Shown here: in pieces, positions 1 to 10,335 of the stretch | Position numbering within the stretch: position 1 is the first letter of the stretch | Layout: every line of letters begins with the position of its first letter | Source: Pyropia yezoensis | Taxonomy: Eukaryota; Rhodophyta; Bangiophyceae; Bangiales; Bangiaceae | DNA: 64,000 nucleotides | Reading direction: 5' to 3' | Assembly: GCA_009829735.1 (NCBI GenBank) | Contig: CM020619.1 | Span: 31,207,751-31,271,750 of the forward strand | Program-made: the position numbers and the translations under genes | Notes under the pieces: model-generated | What the model saw: the letters and a program-made list of their open reading frames with translations, nothing else | What the model was told of the DNA's origin: nothing | The model's database searches: none

Positions 1-1143
1 GCCCGAGCCCGCCACCGTCGCCAGGTCCACCCCGCCCTCCTTGGCCATCTTCTTGGCCAGCGGTGACGCAACGATGCGGCCCGTGTTGACCACCGGCGCC
101 GTCGCGGCCGCCACCGCGGGCGCCGCCGCCACCACCGCGGGCGCCGCCGCCACCGCCGCGGGCGCGGCGTCGGTCGTCGCGGACGGGGCGGGCGGCGCCG
201 CGGCGGACACCCCAGCGGCGGCCGCCGCGCCCTTCTGCCGCACGCGCTCAATGTCGGCCTCCGACTCAGCAAGCAGGGCGACAGTAGAGCCCACCGCCGC
301 AGAGCCGCCCTCCTCCACCAGCACCGACGCGAGGAAACCCGACTCAAACGCCTCCACGTCCATATCAGCCTTGTCACTCTGGACGACCATGACCATGTCA
401 CCCGCCTCGACATAATCACCCGGCTTCTTCAGCCATTCGACAATGACGCCCTCTGTCATGGTCGAGCTCAGAGCGGGCATGAACAGCTCATTTGCCGACA
501 CGTCATCCTCGACAGCAGGCGCCGCGGGCGTCGCCGCCGGTGCCTGGCCCGAAGAGGCCGCCACGGCCGCCACGGCTGCCTCATCCAGGGCCGGCTCCAC
601 CGCCGTCGTGCCGTCATGGCGCGAGTTGGACCCCGACACCATGCAGTCCAACCCGCACTCGCGTACAGCCTCCAGATCCTCTTCCTTCTCCGCCAAAAGC
701 GCCACAGTGGCGCCCACCGCAGCGGTGCCGCCCTCCTCCACCAGCACCGACGCGAGGTAGCCCGTCTCAAACGACTCCACATCCATGTCCGCCTTGTCAC
801 TCTGGACGACCATGACCATGTCGCCCGCCTCGACAAAATCACCCGGCTTCTTCAGCCATTCAACAATGACACCCTCTGTCATGGTCGAGCTCAGCGCGGG
901 CATAAAGAGCTCGTGGGTGCGCGTCTTGAGTAGCTCCTCCTCGTCCACGATCTGCATGGTCATTCCGCGACCGCCGGCAGGCGCCGCATCGGGCGCACCC
1001 GCCACCCGCGGCGACGCCTGCCGCAGCGCGCTCGACGCGGCCGCGGGGGCGACAAAAGCCGAGCCGCCCCGCGCAGCCGACAGCACCCTGCGGCGGGGAG
1101 CGGCGGCGGCCAGCGAAAAGGCAGACGGAACAAAGGCCGCCAT
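1..1143 (-). CDS. Plastid-type pyruvate dehydrogenase E2 (dihydrolipoamide acetyltransferase), N-terminal 381 residues
   Basis: An open frame runs from ATG at 1143 off the window edge, so the C-terminal catalytic domain is not visible. Residues 1-60 are rich in Ala, Ser and Arg and begin MAAFVPSAF, like a plastid transit peptide. Two lipoyl domains follow (about 78-155 and 219-296). Each has the plastid-E2 motif MPALSSTMTEG and a lipoyl-lysine motif SDKADMDVE (Lys117 and Lys258). An Ala/Pro-rich linker leads to the start of an E3-binding domain (from ~354, RIVASPLAKKMAKEGGVDL). In the family, E2 carries acetyl groups from E1 to CoA in the plastid complex that feeds fatty-acid synthesis. Red algal plastid genomes encode the E1 subunits, so a nuclear E2 fits. 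The two lipoyl domains are nearly identical, suggesting recent internal duplication. No intron is seen. Confidence 0.93.
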   Translation of the reverse strand, partial: MAAFVPSAFSLAAAAPRRRVLSAARGGSAFVAPAAASSALRQASPRVAGAPDAAPAGGRGMTMQIVDEEELLKTRTHELFMPALSSTMTEGVIVEWLKKPGDFVEAGDMVMVVQSDKADMDVESFETGYLASVLVEEGGTAAVGATVALLAEKEEDLEAVRECGLDCMVSGSNSRHDGTTAVEPALDEAAVAAVAASSGQAPAATPAAPAVEDDVSANELFMPALSSTMTEGVIVEWLKKPGDYVEAGDMVMVVQSDKADMDVEAFESGFLASVLVEEGGSAAVGSTVALLAESEADIERVRQKGAAAAAGVSAAAPPAPSATTDAAPAAVAAAPAVVAAAPAVAAATAPVVNTGRIVASPLAKKMAKEGGVDLATVAGSG

Positions 1144-1517
1144 GACGATAAACGCGGCTGGGGCGTGCACGAGAGCGAGGGGTGGGGCGGGCGGGAGGGA
1201 GAGAAAGGATGGGCTGACGTGACAGGTATTACGTGCCCGCAGGAGAATCCACTGTACAGTACAGGAGTCAGGGGCAACAAGCGCGTGGGCGGCGGCACCG
1301 TCGGGGCGGAAGGGCGGGCGGCAGCGGGGGGCAGTGCGCTACAGACGCGACGCGGTCGCGGTGGGGGCGCCGAGGCGATCCCGCCGCGCCGGTGATGGGA
1401 GCGGCCCGACCACCGCCCCGCGGATCAATTGGCCCGGACATGGGGGCGAGGAGATAGCGGCGAGATGGCGTCGAGCTCAATTTGACCAGCGTTCCCAGAA
1501 ACAGACCCCCACAGAAA

Positions 1518-1659
1518 GAAAATACAGACAGGTCGCCAGTCGATGCAGGCACGTCCGAGATACGAACACGCGAAGAAAAAAAGACGTGCTGCCCATCGAT
1601 ACGTCGGCCAGGCGTCCCATAACCACAAGTGAAGAAAAAAAATACATAGACAGGTCGCC
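1518..1659. repeat. Imperfect direct repeat in the interval between the first two genes
   Basis: The motif GAAAATACAGACAGGTCGCC at 1518-1537 recurs as AAAATACATAGACAGGTCGCC at about 1638-1659, each after a purine-rich stretch. The whole interval 1144-1733 holds no gene I can support. It should contain the promoter of the E2 gene and the 3' untranslated region of the upstream minus-strand gene. No TATA box is seen before the E2 start. Confidence 0.4.
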
Positions 1660-1733
1660 TCAGAGACGGCCACGCCCCCCTTCTCGCCCCTGCCCCCAGC
1701 CCCTGCCCCGGAAACGCCCCCTCCACACGACAC

Positions 1734-4109
1734 CTACCGCCGCAGCGTCGACTGGGCAACGCGCAGCGCCCGCCGCCGTGCCTCGACCCCCGACAGGCTG
1801 ACGCGCACCCAGCCCAGCCGATCAGCTACCGCCTTTAGCCCGCCATACCGGGCCATGCCGCGGACGAGGTCCCGCCGGCCTGCGGCGGCGAGCTCCGCCG
1901 CCGTTGGCATCACCCCCGGAGACCCATTGTCGTAGCAAAACGCGGCGAGCTCGGTCCGGACGGCGGAAAAGTCGCTCCAGTGGTGTGCCGGCCGCCGTCG
2001 GCCGCCGTGGCGGGCCAGCAGGGCGCCCCCACCGCCGCCGCGGCCGGCCTCCCAGTCAGGGGGGGAGGCGCGGGGGAGGGGGGGCTGAGGCGAGGGAGGG
2101 AAGGGCAGAGGCTCAGCGGGCCGTGGGGGGGAGGTGGTGGTGGCCATGGCCGCTGACCCTCGCGAAGCGACGCGCAGGTTGTCGGCGCCCGCAGGGGCAG
2201 CGGCACAGCCCGCGGCGGGGACGGCCGACGGGATCCCCGCCACGGCGAGGGCCGCGCGGCCCGCGGCGGCGGTGGCGGTGGCGGCCAACGGCAGCGCGTC
2301 GCCCAGCCGCCCCGCGTTGAGCGCGTTCCCCCCATTGTACGCGAGCGCCTCGGCCGAAGCCACCACATCCGCGCCCGCCCACTCCTCCACCAGCACCGAT
2401 CGGTCCAGGTGGGGAATGCCCAGCGCCTTTGCCACCGCCGCCCGCCCGCCCGCCGCCGAGATAGCACGCAGAACATCCACGCGGCCCGACCGGAGGAGCG
2501 CTGTCGACGAAGGCATCACCGCACACACGGGCGCCGCCACGCAAGGTGCAGTTGCTGATCGCGCCGCTGCCGCCTCCTCCACCACCGCCCTCGTCGTTGG
2601 CGCCGTCCATGCCGGTCGCAGGACGCCACCCAAGCCGTCGTCGTCAGCTGCGGCGGCAATGGCCGCCAGCTGGCGGCCGAGCCACGCCAGCTTGGCATCC
2701 GACCCGCCGTCGCCACTGCCGCCGCACTGCCCGGCGACCGCGGCGGGGGTGGCGGCAGCGGCAGAGTCAGCTGCTGGAGCGGGCACCCGCACCGCTGCCG
2801 CCACCGCCGCCGATCCTGATCGCCGGCGGCCAACCTGGAGCTTGAGGCCGAGCAGTGACGCGACTACCACCACCCCCCCGTGAGCCTTGATGCCCGCGAC
2901 CAGGTCCAGCCGCCCCGCCGCCCGCAGTTGGGCGGTCGTTGGGAAGCGACCGTGGGCGGCGGCGGCCGCGCCGCTGTCACCACCAGCGCCGCCGCTGGTG
3001 GGGATGGTTCCCCTGCCACCGCTTCCCCCCCTCTCCTCCGCGGGCACCCCGTCGCGGTCGGCAATGAACCGCCATACCTCTTCCACGAGCACCCCCCAGG
3101 CCCCCCGGTAGTGGGTGACGGCGTGGTAGTGGAGGTGGAGGCCCAGCCGCCGTGCGACCACGTGCTGCCCCCCGTGGGCGGCGATGGCGTGCGCCAGGTC
3201 CGACCGGCCCGCATCGAGGAGGTCCACCACCCGGGGCATGTGGCGGGCAGCGAGCGCCGCGTGGCGGGTGTCGGCCACGCCCGCCGCGCGGGCGTCGATA
3301 AACGCGCGGAGGTCGGCGGCGAGGGCGGAAAAGTGAGCGTACCGCCCCGCCGCGGCGGCGCCCGTGTAGCGCAGCGCCGCCGCCGACGCGGCGGCGCGGT
3401 AGCCCCCGTGGTGTGCCCGGATGGCGTAGCGGAGGTCCCCGCGGCGGTGGCGGAGGAGGTCCGCTTCGCGGGGCATCGCGCCAGGGTCGGCGCCGATGGA
3501 GGCGGAGAAGCGGCGAAGCTCGGCGGCGAGGGCGGTAGGGGACCGGAGGACCAGCTGCCGGTCCCCCCGACCAGACAGGGAGGGGGGGGGGAGGGAGGGG
3601 TCGTCCTCCACCCTCGACGGGGGTGATGAGACCGCGTCGAGGTTGGCAGCGGGTGGCGAGGCGGCCACAAATGAGGGGGGGGGAGGCGCTCCCGCCCCGC
3701 CCTCCCCCGGCGCAGCAGCCCCCGCCGCACGGCCGGATGGTGGGCCGTTAGCAGTGGGCGCAGGCTGGGGCGGCCACCGCCCCGGCCCACCGCCGCCGTT
3801 GCCGACGTGCCACCGCGACGAGCCAGCACGGGCGCCCGTGGGGCGGGCGCCTGCCCGGCCCCCATTTGTCTCAGCACCCACCGCCGGGGGCGCCGTCCAA
3901 GTCGGCCGCGGCGGGGCAGCAATCGCCACCCACCCCGCCCGGGCGGGGACGGCGGCGGCGGCGGCAGAGCGGGCGGTGCCACTGGCGGCGCGGCGGCGGC
4001 CAGCGGCGGCCGCCAATGGCCGGTCGCGGCGGCAGGGCAGCGCGGCGGGGGGAATCCACGCCGCCGCCGCCGCCGCCGTGCTCGTCGCGGCGGCGGCGGG
4101 CGCCATCAT
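1734..4109 (-). CDS. Five-repeat protein of unknown function, probably organelle-targeted (791 aa)
   Basis: The frame is open from 4649, but I place the start at ATG 4109. A TATA box lies at 4536-4541 and no ATG occurs on this strand between it and 4109. From 4109 the protein opens with an Ala/Arg-rich stretch (MMAPAAAATS...) typical of a transit peptide. After a low-complexity Gly/Ala/Pro region, five copies of a ~38-residue unit appear with consensus MPt..L...GR.DL..AI..hGG...VA..LGl. They begin MPREADLLRHRRGDL, MPRVVDLLDAGRSDL, FPTTAQLRAAGRLDL, MPSSTALLRSGRVDV and MPTAAELAAAGRRDL, the last ~30 residues from the end. Several are preceded by a helical stretch such as FSALAADLRAFI. I recall similar units in plastid proteins of plants and algae but cannot name the family securely, and I assign no function. 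Confidence 0.72.
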   Translation of the reverse strand: MMAPAAAATSTAAAAAAWIPPAALPCRRDRPLAAAAGRRRAASGTARSAAAAAVPARAGWVAIAAPPRPTWTAPPAVGAETNGGRAGARPTGARAGSSRWHVGNGGGGPGRWPPQPAPTANGPPSGRAAGAAAPGEGGAGAPPPPSFVAASPPAANLDAVSSPPSRVEDDPSLPPPSLSGRGDRQLVLRSPTALAAELRRFSASIGADPGAMPREADLLRHRRGDLRYAIRAHHGGYRAAASAAALRYTGAAAAGRYAHFSALAADLRAFIDARAAGVADTRHAALAARHMPRVVDLLDAGRSDLAHAIAAHGGQHVVARRLGLHLHYHAVTHYRGAWGVLVEEVWRFIADRDGVPAEERGGSGGRGTIPTSGGAGGDSGAAAAAHGRFPTTAQLRAAGRLDLVAGIKAHGGVVVVASLLGLKLQVGRRRSGSAAVAAAVRVPAPAADSAAAATPAAVAGQCGGSGDGGSDAKLAWLGRQLAAIAAAADDDGLGGVLRPAWTAPTTRAVVEEAAAARSATAPCVAAPVCAVMPSSTALLRSGRVDVLRAISAAGGRAAVAKALGIPHLDRSVLVEEWAGADVVASAEALAYNGGNALNAGRLGDALPLAATATAAAGRAALAVAGIPSAVPAAGCAAAPAGADNLRVASRGSAAMATTTSPPRPAEPLPFPPSPQPPLPRASPPDWEAGRGGGGGALLARHGGRRRPAHHWSDFSAVRTELAAFCYDNGSPGVMPTAAELAAAGRRDLVRGMARYGGLKAVADRLGWVRVSLSGVEARRRALRVAQSTLRR

Positions 4110-4535
4110 GGGCCCCGGCGGTGGGCCAGTGGGGCGCCGCCCCACCCCTGCCACCGCACTCTGCCTCTTCCAAACAAGAAAGCGGGCAGCGTTCCAATGG
4201 TGGCGTTGGCAGCAGTGAGCAGAGGGGAGGAAGAAGACGCGGCTGACCACCGTGAGCAGGGCGCGGAAGGTCGGGGGACTAAGCAAGAAGGGGACTGGGT
4301 GATGGGGGAGGGGGAGCGGACAGAGTCGAGGAATGGGGTGCGAGGTTGGGAAAGGCACTGGCAAAGCCAAGCAACCAACGTGAAGGTGGCAACGGGCAAG
4401 GGGCGGTGGAGGATGAAAAAGTATCGGATGGGAGGGACAAGGACGATAAGGCCTGTCCGAGAGGACGACGAGTGCGGCGGGCGGCTGCGGGTCCTCCACC
4501 AGGACAGGCACGGACGCAGCCTTCAGCCACGGGAG

Positions 4536-4541
4536 TATATA
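4536..4541 (-). promoter_or_regulatory. TATA box for the five-repeat gene
   Basis: TATATA on the minus strand (context GCTATATACTCC) lies 427 bases before the first downstream ATG at 4109. The implied leader of about 400 bases is pyrimidine-rich and free of ATG. The position supports choosing 4109 as the start codon. Confidence 0.5.
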
Positions 4542-4649
4542 GCAGCGCCGGTTGCGCATGCTGCGGGTGCCGTGGCCGGCGGGGAGGCGTCCCCCCCCCC
4601 CCCCGTGGCGAAAGCGGGATGGGCCCCCGACCCCTCCCGAGGATGCCAC

Positions 4650-6621
4650 ACCGCGAGCGCCGCCGCGGGCGGCGTAGACCGCGAGGGTCCAAATGGCAGC
4701 CCGGTCTGTGGGGCGCTCCTCGGGGACACGCGCGTGGGGGGGTCTTTTTGGTATGGTGGCGGGCTCGAGATCGCCCCCCCCACCAAGCTACCTCCCGCCC
4801 AGCGCCTGATTGGCCATCCCTGCGGGGCCCACACGCGGGAGGCATCCACCTGCTGAATCTGTAGGCCGCAGCAATATCTGCGCCACGATGAGTGCACGAG
4901 CGACTCGATCGACCGGGTCAAGCGTTTTGCGCAGGCGTACACCATCTGGCAAGAGATTCCAGCTCCCATCACTTTGCATCTTGAATGGTTTGATTCGGGC
5001 GAGAATGGTCTGATTAGGGAGGGATCTCCACCAAGGTTAGAGCATAATCAACAATGCGCTCCCGATCCGGGAATATGTACACGTTGCAGAAAATTGCTTA
5101 AATTAGCAAGAATTGGTCCCCAACCAGCCCGTTGGGGGCCCAGAATAGCGTGCATCAATGCCGAACGACCTCAAATCACATCGAATCACGTCATTCAAGA
5201 ACTCTCGGACGAGCGAATAGCAATGTAGTTACATGAATCACGTATATGCGAAACAGGCGGACATATCCATGCGTTGGGGATCTGGTCCGGGCTCGCCCCA
5301 TTTTCTGGCCACATGGGGAGGACCGGGAGGACAACCCCAAGCGTGCAGCGCTGTGATTGGTTGACAAGGATTCTCTTGCATTCAGCAGCCGGGCAGAAAA
5401 TTTGTGCCACGTGCACCACACGATCGCAACACGATCGCAGTGAACAAATGACAATTGCTACCGTGCCATGCTTAATTGAGGGCGCTGGAGCCCTCCAGGC
5501 CGCGTGGCCCCTCCCCTCCCGTCGTACCACGCCGTCTCGGGGGAGGCGGCTGTTCTTGGTGGACCGCGGCTTTGTCAGCTGGCCGACCCCCACCTGCATG
5601 AATCACAAATAGCGCGGGCCGTCGGGCCGGCGCGAGAGGGCCTGCTTGAGAGAGCTCGTCGTCGAACGCCCGCCTCCCCCCCGTTCCGAGTAGCCACACG
5701 ATTCCAGGGTGCAGGCGGAGCGCCTACGTCGACGTCGGCCGATCGGCGCCCCCACTGGTCCGCTGTATGCTGGGCTGTCGGCCCCGCGCGGGCCGCCGTC
5801 ACAGAGGTCGTGGCGCTACCGCCGCCCTCCCTGGCCAGAGCCGGTGGGCTCAAGCGCGCCCCAGTCCTCCCCTCGTGTCCCCACGTGAGCCCTGGACGTC
5901 TGGCGTGGCTCGCCGGGCCCCCACCGCCTCGACGCGCCCGCGCCAAAGCGGGCGGGCAGGTGAGGGCGCTGCTGTCGTGGCATCGCCCCTCTCTGCCATG
6001 CGGCGGGAACTCGCGCGGGGCAGCGCCCCCCCCTCCCCAATCGTTCTCCCAGAGGGGGCGTGGCTCACATCATGGGCTGACGCAGTGGGGGGGGGGCCTG
6101 TGGGCACGTGGAGTGGGGTGTCGGCCGCCTGAAGGTTTTCCGTGGTAAGATTTTTCTCGGGGGGGGGGGGAGAGCAATCGCGCGGGGCGTTGGGCGGGAC
6201 GGGGATGGGACGTGGTGATGCTCCCCGTGCCACCCCCCCCTACGCGGACGCCGTCGCAGGCTGGTGTGTGGAGGGGGCGGCCCCTCGGGCGAGGGATACG
6301 CCTCTGCTGTGGTGGGGGCACAACCCACGCCCAGGTGGGATACGCTCTCGCGGCCGCGCGCCCCCCTGCCAGGCCAGTGCGCTCGGGCGCCATCCCTCCC
6401 ATTCTCACAGCGCTGGGGGGAGAGGGCGCACACACGGCGCGGTTTTCGTCGTCGGGCGGCCGCCTGCGGTCAGATGACCCCCCCCCCCCTGTGCTCGCAC
6501 CCTCCTGTGGGGGTGTACCGCCTGCGGATGGCACCCCCCCCTCTGCATTTGCCATCTATCGGGGTGTGCTGCCTGCGGACCCCCCCCCCACCCCTCTCTC
6601 CACGGACCATGTGGGGGGTTG
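4650..6621. other. Intergenic DNA without a supportable gene
   Basis: The segment is GC-rich apart from an AT-richer island at about 4860-5470. From about 6030 to 6600 it carries long C and G homopolymers and three loose repeats of a GCCTGCGG...CCCCCCC unit (6461-6590). Open frames here look like GC-driven chance frames: they overlap on both strands and have low-complexity composition. It ends at the family A insertion at 6622. Confidence 0.6.
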
Positions 6622-6983
6622 TGTAGCACAATAGGTATCCGCTGCACGTCCACTCTCAGGGAACACTCACCAAGGAGGATCGGCACCAACGTCACCGGGA
6701 GGCCAAGGTTGCTGTCCTTGGAGCGCAAGCCACGGGACCAAGATGGGAGCCCAAATGGGAGGGGTTTGTTGTTCTACCTTGGCCGGCGGTGGATTCGCTG
6801 CCGGCCCCCTCGTTATAATCCCTCGGAGACACTACTAACTACCCTCCACCCCAAGATGCAAGTCCCTCTGGTCATACGTAACTTATAGATACCGTGACCA
6901 GTACGGACTCCCAAATTGAAAGTTAAGGGTTTGAAGTAGCCCCCTAATATTAGGATCACAATACGGCCAACGATATTGCTACA
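6622..6983 (-). repeat. 3' LTR of A1
   Basis: 362 bp, TG...CA, matching the LTRs at 16968, 20563, 30584, 44548 and 53163. It contains the CCAAGG...CCTTGG and GGCCGGCGG...CCGGCC inverted repeats and a TATAAT/TTATAA element at 6813-6819. Confidence 0.95.
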
Positions 6984-6996
6984 TATCCCCCCCTTA
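6984..6996 (-). promoter_or_regulatory. Polypurine tract of A1
   Basis: On the minus strand this reads TAAGGGGGGGATA directly before the LTR start TGTAGC, as expected of the primer for plus-strand DNA synthesis in LTR elements. The same tract sits at 20926-20938 (A2) and 63757-63769 (A4). Confidence 0.85.
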
Positions 6997-7571
6997 GATT
7001 CGGCCCGTCCTCGGGTCGAGTTGCATTCGGGTTTCCGAATGTAAGTGGGTCGCGTGACCGTTTACCAGTCGGGTGGGGCTTTGCGCCCTGTCGCGACAGA
7101 CACCCCTTTTCGAGGTTGTCTGAGGGGGGTGCCCCCCTTTGTGTGGTACACACACGATCCGTTTTCCGGACCGTTGAATTCCCGATGCGGGTTTCTGTTC
7201 ACGGCCCCCCTTTCCGAGGGGTGGTGCAAGTGGATCCGCCACCAGGCATCTGGTGGTAGGGGGGCCCCTCTCGCGGGACGATTGAGTGGGTGGCGGGGGC
7301 TGCCCGCGTTGCGTGGGGGCGGTTGGTGGTGACCCCCCTTGATTACCCCGTGTGGGGGGGGCGTGGCCCCGATCCAGGTGCCTGGGTGGAGCGCCCTCGT
7401 AGCTCGTCTGGCGCGGGTCGTCCCGCGCTGCCGTATCGCTCGTGCTGAGCTGTGTGGTTATAAGCGCGGGTGCCCGCGCTTCCCTGGCTCGTCCGCGCGA
7501 GCGTTCCTTGTACCGGGTCGAGCCGGCTGCGGCTTTTTGGCACGGGGCGCCCCTGCTACCCCGGCTCCACC

Positions 7572-9938
7572 ATGTCGGACCCCCAGGTACCCGAAGGCGA
7601 GGACGACCTCCTGCTTGAGGAGGAGGAGGAGGTGATGCAAGACGACGTTCCCGTCTCTGCCACCGCTGCCGAGTGCTTCTTCGCGAGCTCGTCGGAGGAC
7701 GAAGGCGACCGGGTGACCGTCCGTGTGGCCCCGGAAGGCGCGCCGGGCGGATTGTCGTCCGTGTGCAGCGGCACGACGGCTCCGTCGGGTGGCGGTCAAC
7801 CGCATGTAGCGGCTGCCCCTACTCCTACTCGTCCGGCGACCCGGATGGCTCCTGCCGCCTGTGCCGGCGCGGCTCTACCTCAAGACGGCACAGCCGGTGT
7901 GTCGGGCGGTCGTGGCGGCACCGCGGCCGGGACGGCGGGTCAAGACGGCGCGGGTGCCCGCCCGGTTGGTGGCGTGCCCGGGGGGGCGGGTAACGGGTCT
8001 GCCCCCTCCGTTCCCATGGTGCCCACGTCGGGCCCGGGTGGCGGCGATGCTCTGCCCGCGGTGCCGCGGGCGATTGGTGGTCAAGACGTGTATTCCCCGA
8101 TGGCGGTGGACTCCGGGGGCTACTCCGGGCGGGCGCCCGCCCTTCTTCTTCCTCCTCGGCCCCGTGCGCCTACGGCATCGGCCCATCTGCCGGTGGTGCG
8201 TCCCCCGGCGCCCCCGATTCTTCCTGGTCCTGCCCGGGTTGCCCCGTTGGGTGGCGGCGTCGCCTTGGCGGCGGGTCAACCCGCCATGTCGATGTCTGAC
8301 TTGGTGGCTCGGGTTCGAGGCCTAACTGTGCAGGAGTCTTTGGACTCCGCTGGGCGGATGCGGGTGGACTTCCACAAGCCGCGTCACCGTGGAGAGTCCT
8401 CCCAGCGCGTCAAGGTGGACCTGAGTTGGGAGCGGAAGTTGGTGCGGCTGGTCAACCAGCCGAACGCGGTTCGGGTGGAGCATCATTGGGTCCTGAGTCA
8501 GCCGGACGACCGGCATGCGCAGCTCTGGCGCACCCGGGTGGGGCGCGGGGAAGTCTTCCTGGACTCCGCCTTTGGGGTATGCGACTTGGTTGCCCCCGCG
8601 TTGCCGCGGGAGGTTGACTACCCGGCTAGTGCTCGGGGGATTGCGGCGGCGGCGGAGCCGGTGGCGTTTGGGGAGACGGTGGGCGATACCGGCTGGTATC
8701 CCGGGTTTGAGTACTTCCCGGGGGTATCCCCGTATCTGACGTTGACGGCTCCGTACCCGCCTATGGCGGGGTTGAAGTCGGCGTCTAGCTTGCGACGCAA
8801 CCATGGTGTCATGGCGGATGCGTTCCGCACCGATATAACGTGTGCGTTGCAGACCGGTATCGGTCGCGCGCCGGTGTACACTCCCGTGCGCCGGCCTCAG
8901 TGGCAGGAGGGGTGGGAACCCGCCCCTGCTTTCCGGTTTGACACCGGCTCCTGTCTCCGATACTTATATGTTGGCGTCTCGGCCGGTCCACCCGTTGCAG
9001 GGGACCTTCACCCTTGAGGTTACCCCCGGGCAGGCCTCCTCCTTCTTGCTGTCCGTCCGCTGGCAGGGGCGCCTGTTTCATCTTCCGACGGGTGTCCGTC
9101 GGCATATCCGGCAGCTTGGCGTAGACATGATAGCTGCCAAGACCGGGTCGGCCCGAGCGTTCGAGGCCCTGCTGGCCGTTCACGACGCCGTGAACTGGGC
9201 TGGGGTGTTGGCCCTTCCCCCGTACCGGGACCCGCAGGCTGGGGCTGCCCCCTTGCCTCGTCACTCGTTGCGTATCTGGCGTACTCAGCCGAGTGAGCCC
9301 AATTGCCGTGGGTGGGCTTCCACCGAGGCTGTTCCTGACCTGGGTATTCCCATGGTTATCCATGACCCTCTTCAGATCCTCGCCCCGTGGTTCGGTAACC
9401 CGATACCGATGGCGGTTGGCCGTCGTCCCCGAAAGTGGGATTTTGCGGGTGGGGAGCGTAGGGTGTCCCGTCGTCGGGCGGAGCCCGTTGGGTTTACGGT
9501 GGAGCCCCTTCAGTGGGGTCATACCGGGCCTCGTATCAGGCGCCACCGGATCCGGTGGTAGCCGTGTCGGCTCCGGTGGCTCGTCTGGCTGCGCCAGTGT
9601 CACCTCCCGCCCCTGTCATGCGTGACGGGGGTCCCCGTCTATGGTATGAGAGCGTTGACGCCCTCATTGCCCGCGAGATGCGGGAGGGTCTCTCTGTTAG
9701 CTGGGGGGATATCCCCCCAGGTGCTGCGCTGGTTGGGTCCGCGCGTTGCTTCGGTGGCGTGCTGGACCGCCTCCAGACAGCTCTGGAGGACGTGGAGGCT
9801 GGCCACAGCACCCTCGTCCAGCTATGCACCGAGGTAACTCGGGCGATTGACCGTCGCGAGATTGCCGACCGGTGGAGCATGGAGGTGTACGCGTGTACGC
9901 GTGAGTGGCCTCCCTCGGGCAGCGGGTCTACCCACTGA
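7572..9938 (+). pseudogene. Family A ORF3 (convergent third gene), copy A1, broken by frameshifts
   Basis: ATG at 7572 opens a protein starting MSDPQVPEGEDDLL. The first ~250 residues are acidic then Pro/Gly/Ala-rich and probably disordered. They lead to a conserved RAPALLLPPRPR motif and a globular part with WVLSQPDDRHAQ, RLFHLPTGVRRHI and LLAVHDAVNWAGVLALP. A 4-base deletion near 8970 and another indel near 9490 break the frame. The last segment ends at the TGA at 9936-9938. Comparison with A4 gives an undamaged length of about 789 residues. It is coded on the strand opposite to gag-pol, so it would need its own transcript from the 3' LTR side. Related frames occur in families B and C. I recognise no known domain; a structural or accessory role is only a guess. 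Confidence 0.75.
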
Positions 9939-10267
9939 GGAGTGCTATTGTTTGTGAGGGAGAGAGACCCGGTGACCCTTATGGTGGCCGGGTAGTAGTG
10001 TGTATAAACTCATCCCCCGCTGGAGCGTTTGCATGATACCAATGCCTGCCTTTGGAGAGTACCCCGTCTGACTTAGCCGTGGCCTGCCTCGGTTCTTCCT
10101 CGCGCCCCCCAACCCATCCTGGTTGGTTAATACTCATGAAGGTCAACCTTCCTTGGTCCGTCACTTGCCCCATGGATGACGGTTTACATCGGTGTAAGCC
10201 TCAGGTTACTTTGAAATTATCGGAGTTAGTCATCTCCTTCAAGTAAACTTGTAAAAGTCAGTAGCTT

Positions 10268-10316
10268 ACTTAGTTTGCCTAAGTCCGCTCCAACTTGGTG
10301 AACCTAAGTCGTGCCG
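10268..10316. repeat. Degenerate hairpin units between pol and ORF3 of A1
   Basis: Two decayed copies of the 24-base unit that forms five copies in A2 and four in A4 (ACTTAGTTTGCCTAAGTC and ACTTGGTGAACCTAAGTC). They lie in the gap between the convergent 3' ends of ORF3 and pol. Confidence 0.6.
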
Positions 10317-10335
10317 AATCCATGTGACACCCTAC

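Noticed and set aside
41..933. Several plus-strand open frames across the first kilobase
   Set aside because: They are antisense shadows of the lipoyl-domain gene; the minus frame has full domain motifs and the plus frames are low-complexity.
1904..4246. Long plus- and minus-strand frames overlapping the five-repeat gene
   Set aside because: High GC removes stops in all frames; only the minus frame shows repeated conserved units.
5191..6634. Clusters of 60-210 codon frames in the GC-rich interval
   Set aside because: They overlap on both strands, cross homopolymers and show no motif or consistent start.
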